This document shows, in pieces, positions 20,459-28,063 of a stretch of DNA of 64,000 bases. The number at the start of each line of letters is the position of its first letter. Positions within the stretch are counted from its first letter, which is position 1. The DNA is from Flavobacteriales bacterium (GTDB lineage Bacteria > Bacteroidota > Bacteroidia > Flavobacteriales > UBA7312). Position numbers and translations under genes: made by a program. The stretch spans positions 1-64,000 of the forward strand of contig JADHMO010000004.1 of assembly GCA_016779995.1 (NCBI GenBank), written 5' to 3'. Below the pieces are notes generated by a model. It was given only the letters and a program-made list of their open reading frames with translations, was not told the origin of the DNA and searched no databases.

Positions 20459-21756
20459 AATTAAAAGACAAACTCATACAAGCATATAAAGACGGGGCAA
20501 CTCGTGGACTTTCTTTTGAGGCTGAAAGAGAAAAATACATTCAGCAATTGGAAGAAATGGGTTTTCCTACCATAAAAGATGAAGAATGGAAGTACACCAA
20601 CCTTTTGCCCATTCTAAAAAATGACTATCAGCTTTCGGAGTCCTTATCTGAGATTACGGCACATTCTCTTGAGGAATACATTTTGACAGATACAGACACC
20701 CATTTGGTCGTTTTTGTAAACGGTCAGTATTCAGAGGAATTATCGTCTGTCGATGATGAACATGCTTGTATATGTTCGTTAGCTGAAGCTGAAGTAAAAA
20801 AACCAGAAATATTTAAAAAATATTGGGGCAGTTGTTTGCCTAAAAACCCTGATAGTTTGGTAGCCCTAAATTCTGCTTTGTCAAACAACGGTACTTTTAT
20901 TTATGTGCCCAAGAATAAGCTTGTAGAAAAACCCATTCAGATAGTATACATCACTAATGATGTATCGGCAGACTTGTTTTTACAAACACGAAACCTTATT
21001 GTAGTCGAAGAAAATGCCCAAGTACAAATTACGGAAAGGCATCAAAACTTCGATGGTAAAGAAGTATTTACCAATGCCCTTACTGAGATAAGTGCAGCAG
21101 CTAACTCAATTGTCGATTTTTATAAAATACAAAACGACAAACGCAGTTGTTCGTTAATCGACAACACTTGGGTCAATCAAGAAAAAACCTCAAACTGTAC
21201 GGTAGATACCTTCAGCTTTGGTGGAAAGTTTATCAGAAACAACCTTAGCTTTTTGCTTAATGGCGAATATGCCGAAAGCAATATGAGGGGCATTACCCTT
21301 ATCGGACAAAATCAACTAGTCGACCATCACACATTGGTAGACCACGCCGTCCCCAATTGCCAAAGTAATGAACTTTACAAGGGTATTTTTGATGACAATG
21401 CCAAAGGTGTTTTTAACGGTAAAGTTATGGTTCGTCCAGACTCACAAAAGACCAATGCCTTTCAGTCTAACAACAACTTGTTACTCACAGACTCGGCATC
21501 TATAGACACCAAACCTCAATTAGAAATTTATGCCGATGATGTGGCATGTAGTCACGGTTGTACCATAGGGCAATTAGATGATGAAGCCTTATTCTACTTA
21601 CGCTCTAGAGGTATTCCTTTCAAAGAAGCACAAGCTATGCTAATGTATGCCTTTGCCAATGACGTACTTTCCAACGTTAAAATTCCCGAACTCAAAGAGA
21701 AATTAAACCGAATAATCGCCGAAAAACTCGGTGTTAAATTGAATATAGAAGTATAG
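20455..21756 (+). CDS. sufD: Fe-S cluster assembly protein SufD
   Basis: The 433-residue protein is a SufB paralogue that forms the SufB-SufD heterodimer. The N-terminal helical region holds the family motif DEEWKYTNL (about residue 42). The beta-helix core ends with the conserved 'DDVACSHGCTIGQLDDEALFYLRSRG' region (about residues 360-385), whose histidine and cysteine lie at the cluster-forming interface. The start is GTG at 20455, embedded in the end of sufC. The stop is followed directly by the GTG of sufS with no spacer. Confidence 0.96.
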   Translation: MKLKDKLIQAYKDGATRGLSFEAEREKYIQQLEEMGFPTIKDEEWKYTNLLPILKNDYQLSESLSEITAHSLEEYILTDTDTHLVVFVNGQYSEELSSVDDEHACICSLAEAEVKKPEIFKKYWGSCLPKNPDSLVALNSALSNNGTFIYVPKNKLVEKPIQIVYITNDVSADLFLQTRNLIVVEENAQVQITERHQNFDGKEVFTNALTEISAAANSIVDFYKIQNDKRSCSLIDNTWVNQEKTSNCTVDTFSFGGKFIRNNLSFLLNGEYAESNMRGITLIGQNQLVDHHTLVDHAVPNCQSNELYKGIFDDNAKGVFNGKVMVRPDSQKTNAFQSNNNLLLTDSASIDTKPQLEIYADDVACSHGCTIGQLDDEALFYLRSRGIPFKEAQAMLMYAFANDVLSNVKIPELKEKLNRIIAEKLGVKLNIEV

Positions 21757-22971
21757 GTGATAGACGTTAATGACATACGCCATCAGTTTCCCACACTTCA
21801 TCAAGAAGTGAACGGACATCCTTTGGTCTATTTGGACAATGGAGCAACGACACACAAACCTCAAGTGGTTATTGATGCTATCAGTTATTATTATGAAAAA
21901 TTAAATTCTAATATCCATCGAGGCGTTCATTTTCTAAGCCAACAAGCCACCGATGCCTACGAAGCATCTAGAGAAACTATTCGTCAGCACTTCAATGCCC
22001 AACACCTTCACGAAATCATTTTTACTAAAGGAAACACCGAAGCCATCAATTTAGTGGCAAATGGTTTTCGTCAAATTTTACAAGAGGGAGATGAGGTATT
22101 GGTGTCGGCTATGGAACACCACTCCAACATTGTGCCTTGGCAAATGGCCTGTGAAAGTAGCTCTGCCACCCTTAAGGTTATCCCTATGGACGAAAAGGGA
22201 GTTCTAGATATGGATAGCTATAAAAATCTTTTATCTAAACAAACAAAAGTGGTTGCTGTCAATCATATTTCTAATGCTTTGGGAACGATAAACCCTGTCA
22301 AGCAAATGATACAGTGGGCGCATGAAGTTGGTGCGGCAGTTTTGATTGATGGTGCTCAAGCTGGGCCACATTGTAGCATTGACGTACAAGACTTAGACGC
22401 TGATTTTTACTGCATTTCGGGACACAAAGTATATGGTCCAACAGGCATTGGAGCATTGTATGGCAAAGAAGAATGGTTAAAAAGACTACCCCCTTATCAA
22501 GGTGGTGGAGAAATGATTGCCACTGTAAGTTTCGATAAAACGACTTATGCCGATTTGCCTCATAAATTCGAAGCAGGAACACCCAATATAGCTGGAGGTA
22601 TTGCCCTCAAAACAGCTATCGATTGGATAAATCAGATTGGCTTAGATAATATCGTTTCCTACGAAAAAGAATTAGTGGATTATGCCACAGAAGAACTGAG
22701 CAAAATCAAAGGCATACGATTTATCGGTCAAGCTCAAGAAAAAGCTGGTGTTATTTCCTTTTTAGTCGGAGATATTCACCCTTACGATATGGGCATGATT
22801 TTAGATAAACTAGGTATCGCTGTTCGAACGGGACATCATTGCGCACAGCCCGTTATGGATCAATTTTGTATCCCTGGTACTGTAAGGGCATCTTTTGCCG
22901 TTTACAATACCAAAGAAGATGTAAACCGATTAGTGGAAGGAGTCAAAAAAGCACAAACAATGTTATCCTAA
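21757..22971 (+). CDS. sufS: Cysteine desulfurase SufS
   Basis: The 404-residue PLP enzyme removes sulfur from L-cysteine as an enzyme persulfide for Fe-S assembly. The PLP lysine is Lys224 (SGHKVYGPTG) and the persulfide cysteine is Cys362 (RTGHHCAQPVM), in the short-loop arrangement of group II desulfurases that need SufE. The GTG start immediately follows the sufD stop. It precedes sufE by 1 nt. Confidence 0.97.
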   Translation: MIDVNDIRHQFPTLHQEVNGHPLVYLDNGATTHKPQVVIDAISYYYEKLNSNIHRGVHFLSQQATDAYEASRETIRQHFNAQHLHEIIFTKGNTEAINLVANGFRQILQEGDEVLVSAMEHHSNIVPWQMACESSSATLKVIPMDEKGVLDMDSYKNLLSKQTKVVAVNHISNALGTINPVKQMIQWAHEVGAAVLIDGAQAGPHCSIDVQDLDADFYCISGHKVYGPTGIGALYGKEEWLKRLPPYQGGGEMIATVSFDKTTYADLPHKFEAGTPNIAGGIALKTAIDWINQIGLDNIVSYEKELVDYATEELSKIKGIRFIGQAQEKAGVISFLVGDIHPYDMGMILDKLGIAVRTGHHCAQPVMDQFCIPGTVRASFAVYNTKEDVNRLVEGVKKAQTMLS

Positions 22972-22972
22972 T

Positions 22973-23395
22973 ATGGCAAGTATTCAAGACATACAACAAG
23001 ATATCATAGATGAATTCGATATGTTCGAAGAATGGATGGAGAAGTACGAGCATATTATTGACTTGGGCAAAAGCTTACCCCTCATAGAAGAACAATTTAA
23101 GACCGATGACAACCTCATTAAAGGTTGTCAGTCTAGAGTTTGGCTACATGCTCAGCACAAAGACGGTAAAGTCATCTATACTGCCGATAGCGACGCCATA
23201 ATGACTAAAGGAATAATCGCTCTATTGGTACGTGCTTTTTCAGAACAAAAAGCACAAGATATTGTTGAGGCAGATACAGACTTCATCAACCAAATTGGAC
23301 TCAAAGAACAGCTATCGCCAACACGAGCTAATGGTCTAGTCTCGATGGTCAAGCAAATGAAATTATACGCTTTAGCGTTTCAATCACAAAACTAA
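22973..23395 (+). CDS. sufE: Sulfur acceptor protein SufE
   Basis: The 140-residue protein takes the persulfide from SufS and hands it to SufB. The acceptor cysteine is Cys52 in the family motif IKGCQSRVW. Length and the N-terminal helix (IQQDIIDEFDMFEEWMEKYE) fit SufE. It starts with ATG 1 nt after sufS, and sufT follows 5 nt after it. Confidence 0.96.
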   Translation: MASIQDIQQDIIDEFDMFEEWMEKYEHIIDLGKSLPLIEEQFKTDDNLIKGCQSRVWLHAQHKDGKVIYTADSDAIMTKGIIALLVRAFSEQKAQDIVEADTDFINQIGLKEQLSPTRANGLVSMVKQMKLYALAFQSQN

Positions 23396-23400
23396 TTACT

Positions 23401-23724
23401 ATGAAAACAGATGCTGAATTACAAGCCATAGGCGAAAAAATAGTCGAAAGAATTTGTCAGATTTATGACCCTGAAATTCCAGTAAACATTTATGAACTTG
23501 GATTGATTTATGATATTCAAGTGAGTGAGGATTGCGATGTAGAAATAGAGATGACTTTAACTTCTCCCAACTGTCCTGTGGCAGAAACTTTACCTGTAGA
23601 AGTAGAAGAAAAAGTTAAGGTGGTTGAAGAAGTACGCAACGTCAAAGTAAACATCACTTTCGACCCCCCTTGGGACAAAGATATGATGAGCGAAGAAGCT
23701 AAACTAGAATTGGGAATGTTATAA
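23401..23724 (+). CDS. sufT: SufT-type MIP18 (DUF59) Fe-S maturation protein
   Basis: The 107-residue protein is a single MIP18/DUF59 domain. The motifs DPEIPVNIYELGLIYD (about residues 21-36) and TLTSPNCPVAETLP (about residues 58-71, with the conserved Cys) are intact. SufT proteins assist late Fe-S cluster delivery or maturation of particular clients. It sits inside the suf operon, 5 nt after sufE and 1 nt before the DUF2480 gene. Confidence 0.93.
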   Translation: MKTDAELQAIGEKIVERICQIYDPEIPVNIYELGLIYDIQVSEDCDVEIEMTLTSPNCPVAETLPVEVEEKVKVVEEVRNVKVNITFDPPWDKDMMSEEAKLELGML

Positions 23725-23725
23725 G

Positions 23726-24232
23726 ATGAGTGATGAAATTGTCAATAGAGTAGCCAATAGTGGCTTGGTCAATTTCGATTTAGAAGCGTATTATCCTGAA
23801 GGACAACGCCAACTCATTGACCTCAAAGATTGGCTGTTTGAAGGTTTAATTCTCAAAGAAAAAGACTTCAGACAAGCCGTCAAAGATTACGATTGGGCAC
23901 AGCACCAAGACCAATACATAGCTATAGACTGCAGTGCCGATGCCATAGTGCCGGTATGGTCTTATATGCTCATCAGTAACGCTATAAGTCCTTACGCTAA
24001 AAAGGTAGTCAAAGGAAATCTAGAGAATTTAGAGTCCATTATCTTTCACGAGCTAATAAATACCCTTGACATTAACCCTTTCAAAAATCAAAGAGTTATC
24101 GTTAAAGGCTGTAGTCATTTGCCTATTCCTGAAAGTGCCTATGTAGCCATAACCAATAAACTTAGCCCTGTAGTCAAAAGTATCATGTATGGAGAAGCCT
24201 GTTCTTCCGTACCCATTTATAAGAAGAAATGA
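23726..24232 (+). CDS. DUF2480 family protein
   Basis: The 168-residue protein matches the DUF2480 family, which is largely limited to Bacteroidota and usually found in suf operons. Visible family features are the N-terminal 'EIVNRVANSGLVNFDLE' and the C-terminal 'RVIVKGCSHLPIPESAY', with a conserved Cys-Ser-His that could bind a cluster or metal. No signal peptide is present. Its stop overlaps the next ATG by 4 nt (ATGA). Position implies a role in, or dependence on, Fe-S assembly, but no biochemical function is established that I know of. Confidence 0.85.
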   Translation: MSDEIVNRVANSGLVNFDLEAYYPEGQRQLIDLKDWLFEGLILKEKDFRQAVKDYDWAQHQDQYIAIDCSADAIVPVWSYMLISNAISPYAKKVVKGNLENLESIIFHELINTLDINPFKNQRVIVKGCSHLPIPESAYVAITNKLSPVVKSIMYGEACSSVPIYKKK

Positions 24233-25029
24233 ATCCAAAAATAATAGAGATAAAAGAGTACATTTTACCCCTTAGACAGTTGTTGTTAGAACACCCTGTT
24301 TATCAGCAGTTGCGCCATCTTGATGACCTCAACATTCTGATGGAACAGCACGTTTTTGCGGTTTGGGATTTTATGGCGCTGCTCAAGTCTCTACAGTTTG
24401 GATTGACCAGCACCAATGCCCCTTGGATGCCCATAGGCAACCCTAAAACCAGACGACTGATAAACGAAATTGTTCTGGAAGAAGAAAGCGATATGGACAT
24501 TGAAGGCAATCCATCGAGTCACTACGAAATGTACCTACAGTCCATGCAACAAAGCGGAGCAAACACTCAACAAGTGGAACGCTTTATTGCTCGTTTGCTT
24601 TCAGGTTATTCTCATAAAGAATTGCTCAAATTCAATGTCGAGCAACTCAAAGACTACACCCTTGAATTTGTCAATACCACCTTTGAAATCATTCACCGAG
24701 GCAAATTGCACGAAATAGCTGCTGCCTTTACTTTTGGTAGAGAAGACCTTATACCAGATATGTTCCGTTCCATCGTTAACGATTTGGACAAAAATTTTCC
24801 AGGCAAACTAGACACTTTTCGCTACTATCTCGATCGACATATTGAACTAGACGAAGAAGTGCACACCCCTCTTGCATTACAAATGATAGAAGAATTGTGT
24901 GGAGAAGATGAGCAAAAATGGCTAGAGGCTAAACAAGTCGCTAGAGAATGTTTAAAAGCTCGTATCAAATTATGGGACGGTATAGAACACAGCATCAAAG
25001 AACGAAAGATAGAAGAAGCTATCTCATAA
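24229..25029 (+). CDS. DUF3050 protein, candidate heme-oxygenase-like diiron protein
   Basis: The 266-residue protein fits the DUF3050 family. It is all-helical and shows the ligand pattern of heme-oxygenase-like diiron oxidases/oxygenases (UndA, CADD, SznF). An acidic 'NEIVLEEES' (Glu84/Glu85) leads to SHYEMY (His98), a Glu in 'HEIAAAFTFGRED' (Glu162 or Glu172) follows, and RHIELDEEVH supplies His204, Asp208 and His212. These assignments are inference from motif spacing. The gene is last in the suf operon and its ATG overlaps the DUF2480 stop. A cytoplasmic redox or metabolite-cleaving enzyme needing iron would fit. DUF3050 has no function I can state with confidence. Confidence 0.8.
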   Translation: MNPKIIEIKEYILPLRQLLLEHPVYQQLRHLDDLNILMEQHVFAVWDFMALLKSLQFGLTSTNAPWMPIGNPKTRRLINEIVLEEESDMDIEGNPSSHYEMYLQSMQQSGANTQQVERFIARLLSGYSHKELLKFNVEQLKDYTLEFVNTTFEIIHRGKLHEIAAAFTFGREDLIPDMFRSIVNDLDKNFPGKLDTFRYYLDRHIELDEEVHTPLALQMIEELCGEDEQKWLEAKQVARECLKARIKLWDGIEHSIKERKIEEAIS

Positions 25030-25046
25030 ATTCTCACACTAATCTT

Positions 25047-25071
25047 AGCAATTCGTAATTGTTGATTTTTT
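25047..25071 (+). terminator. Weak terminator after the suf operon
   Basis: AGCAATT (25047-25053), loop CGT and AATTGTT (25057-25063) form a 7-bp stem with one G-T pair, followed by GATTTTTT. It lies 17 nt after the stop of the DUF3050 gene. The stem is AT-rich, so termination may be incomplete. Confidence 0.4.
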
Positions 25072-25085
25072 AAACTAACTATCAC

Positions 25086-27830
25086 TTACTTAACAAGTAT
25101 AAAATTACCCATGATTTCTCTTTTTGAACTTTTTAAAATTAAATAATACCTTCCGCTTTCTACACCATTTAATCCTATTGAGAATGACTCTGAATCCGTT
25201 TGTCCTGTACGTATAGTATTACCGTTTTGATTGACAATTCTATACATATAATTATCTTGTAGGTTTTGAGGTAAAATTACATTCAATTGGCTTACTGTTG
25301 GGTTAGGGTATACCTGTAATTGCCCTAAAGTATTAACTTCCAAGATGTTTGTAGTATCGAAATCATCACACTCATCAATTAGTGTGTATGTGTGTTCATT
25401 ATTTTCAGTATGGAAGATGTAGAAACACCCCAATTTAAACTGTAACGCTTCCATAAATCCATTCTCAAAATTATCCATATGATACATATCAATGGCTAAT
25501 ACTCTACCGTTATAAAGTGAACGTACAGTGCTCCCCTTAGTGTGACCAATGATAACTCTTTCCACTCCAAGATTAGTTACAAATTCATCTACTTGGCTTT
25601 GTGTTAATTCTTCTTCTGCCATTCCTCTATACCAATACACTCCGTCAGAACCATTGACAATATCACAATCTGTATTGTTGCAATCGCCATTCATTTCTAA
25701 GCGACCATATTCATTCATTTGATTATATGTTAGGTTCAAAGCTGAAACCTCTGGGCTAATTCCTCCGTGCATAAAGGCATAATCTCCTATGCGTTCAATA
25801 ATGTTCTTAGAGCGTAACCACCTACCAAGCTCAGTATTATTGTCATACAGTTCTATCATTCTCTTACCCATTAAATGGGCATTATTAAAATATTTCACTT
25901 CAACATATCGCCAATCATCTTCCAAATTAAACATCTCATGATTGCCAATTATCAAATGAACTTTCCCTCCTTGAGCTTTAGCCTCATCCTCAAGTTTATA
26001 TAATAACCACATGCATTCGGTAACATGGTGTCCTCTATCGAATAAATCACCGCTGATAATAAGATGACCATTACCATAAATCCATTTAAACTCGTCATCA
26101 ATAATACCTTCACCTTTCAATAACATCGTGAATGCTTCTATATGTCCATCAAAGTCTGAAACAGAGAAGAATTTTGAGGGTGTAGTATCCTGTTCCGAAG
26201 GTTCAATCGATATTTGATTTTTTAAAGGAAATGAAAAGCTTGTGCTCATATGTGGTAAATAGCACGTTAAAACTATTTCAGACGTAGAATTGTAGGTATT
26301 GCTCACCACCCCAGTTGTTGTCACTTCTTCTACAATAATGGTATTCCCTTCATAAGACACATAAGGCCCATCTTGTGAATATTGAAAGTCGGAGGTTATA
26401 AAACAATCAAAGGAAAGGTCCGAATTACTTGTACTTCTATTATGTAAAGAGATGGCTATTACATTTATACCATTTACAAATAAACTAGTATCAAGTTTAT
26501 AGGTGTAAAATTCATTTTCATTAGATGAATTACCACTTTGCCTTGCTGTTGTGGTATGATTTATTTGTCCCAAAGGCATTAATTCTGTACGAAAAGCTTC
26601 TTGACCGTTTATGTACACCACAGCAGCATCGTCGTGTATCAAATGCATATACACATTATTAAGTTGATTAAGGTTCGAAATATTTACTTTCTTTCTTAAG
26701 AAGTAAGCGGCTAAACCGCTATTAAATTCGGTTTGCTGATCACTTTCACCAAAACCAAAATGCCCCATGCCTATACTCCAAGAACTGTCGTTATATTCAA
26801 TAGATGTCCAATTTGAACCAGATGAAAATGTAGAATCGAAATAGCTCCAAGCACTTCCCGCAGAAAAGAAAAGCGTATCGACTTCTGAGATGACATGAAC
26901 TGTTTTAGTGAATGTATTATTAGTGCTATCTGAATCAATTCCGTTGATAGCATTTACTTCAGCTTTAACAGTATAAGTCCCTAAAGTGGAAAAGTCAGCC
27001 ATTTGAGAAAAGGTGAATGATGAACTTTGACCTGGATTTAATGTCTCTTGGCTAGTATCTGTTGCAACTAAATCATTATCTATATAATATAAAATTTCAA
27101 AATTATTTATCGTTAAATTTCCAAAATTCTTAACATCTACTTTTATAGGAATGGATGAAGTAGAATACATATATTCATTGGGTTGTTGAATTGATGTTAC
27201 AGCCAAATCTACATCCGAAAGTGAAGTATACTCAATAACAAGTTTGGCGGATTTCGAGGGGTCTTCATTAAACGAAAATGCCCTTCTTTTGGCGTCAGAA
27301 CCACCGTTTCCAGTCAGAATAAAAGAAACTGCATTACCAAACTGCCAACCGTTTAAAGCAAGTACTTCACTAACTATATCACTTAAATCTGGTGTTCGTT
27401 GATTTATTCCCGATTCATTGTCACTCCATGGCTCAGTTAGCGTCCAACTCACTTCTGCAAGTGTGGTGTTTCTACTAGAAATATTAGTTTCTTCATTCGA
27501 AAAAGTAATCGAATTATTTGAGCTTTCTCCTTTAATATTTATGCTAACATCTCCTGAATATGAACCGTCAGCAGTAAATTGTATGTAAGCATTATTTATT
27601 ACAGAGTTTGCTGGAATGTTGATATCAGCAAAACGGAGTCCAATGGTTTGCAGTCCTTGACTGTTCCAAGAATCATAGACCAATTCAATATCGGAACTCG
27701 AAATAGTTACGTAAGAACCATCAAATTTTTCTTCCGCATCATCTGATGACGATTGAATGTATTGTTCAAATGTTTGAGCCGATAATTCAGAAAAAAATAA
27801 TACTAAAAAAAGAGTCAATAATTGTTTCAT
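25086..27830 (-). CDS. Secreted calcineurin-like phosphoesterase with T9SS sorting domain
   Basis: The 914-residue protein has a signal peptide (MKQLLTLFLVLFFSELSAQ). A DNRLRE-like beta domain (about residues 20-205) and a CARDB-like domain (about 206-312) come next, then a further beta domain (about 315-480). A PPP-type metallophosphoesterase domain follows (about 540-830) with SVSDFDGH, GDLFDRG, IIGNHEMF and a later IGHTKGST. The C-terminus is a T9SS type-A sorting domain (QVYPNPTVSQL onward). The catalytic metal ligands appear complete. It is probably a cell-surface or released phosphatase acting on phosphoesters or phosphoproteins in seawater; the substrate is unknown. It stands alone with its own -7 box. 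Confidence 0.88.
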   Translation of the reverse strand: MKQLLTLFLVLFFSELSAQTFEQYIQSSSDDAEEKFDGSYVTISSSDIELVYDSWNSQGLQTIGLRFADINIPANSVINNAYIQFTADGSYSGDVSINIKGESSNNSITFSNEETNISSRNTTLAEVSWTLTEPWSDNESGINQRTPDLSDIVSEVLALNGWQFGNAVSFILTGNGGSDAKRRAFSFNEDPSKSAKLVIEYTSLSDVDLAVTSIQQPNEYMYSTSSIPIKVDVKNFGNLTINNFEILYYIDNDLVATDTSQETLNPGQSSSFTFSQMADFSTLGTYTVKAEVNAINGIDSDSTNNTFTKTVHVISEVDTLFFSAGSAWSYFDSTFSSGSNWTSIEYNDSSWSIGMGHFGFGESDQQTEFNSGLAAYFLRKKVNISNLNQLNNVYMHLIHDDAAVVYINGQEAFRTELMPLGQINHTTTARQSGNSSNENEFYTYKLDTSLFVNGINVIAISLHNRSTSNSDLSFDCFITSDFQYSQDGPYVSYEGNTIIVEEVTTTGVVSNTYNSTSEIVLTCYLPHMSTSFSFPLKNQISIEPSEQDTTPSKFFSVSDFDGHIEAFTMLLKGEGIIDDEFKWIYGNGHLIISGDLFDRGHHVTECMWLLYKLEDEAKAQGGKVHLIIGNHEMFNLEDDWRYVEVKYFNNAHLMGKRMIELYDNNTELGRWLRSKNIIERIGDYAFMHGGISPEVSALNLTYNQMNEYGRLEMNGDCNNTDCDIVNGSDGVYWYRGMAEEELTQSQVDEFVTNLGVERVIIGHTKGSTVRSLYNGRVLAIDMYHMDNFENGFMEALQFKLGCFYIFHTENNEHTYTLIDECDDFDTTNILEVNTLGQLQVYPNPTVSQLNVILPQNLQDNYMYRIVNQNGNTIRTGQTDSESFSIGLNGVESGRYYLILKSSKREIMGNFILVK

Positions 27831-27862
27831 TGCTTTAAGTTATTTTGTTATTAATTAAGGTT

Positions 27863-27870
27863 CAAACTTA
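27863..27870 (-). promoter_or_regulatory. -7 box (TAAGTTTG) of the phosphoesterase gene
   Basis: A perfect TAnnTTTG on the minus strand ends 32 nt before the ATG at 27830. No convincing TTG is found at the -33 position. Confidence 0.4.
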
Positions 27871-28063
27871 GTTTTTAATCTTTTGCCTAATTATATCCTA
27901 ATATTATATAACTATTAAATAAACCGCAACAATTATTAAGTTTTCATAAAGAATTCTTATTAAAAACTCACATTCCATTGTTCATTAGTTTATATAAGTT
28001 TAAGCTCTCATGAGGTGCTTTTTTGTTTAATTTGCACAAACCCAATTCTCAAAAAAAACTATT

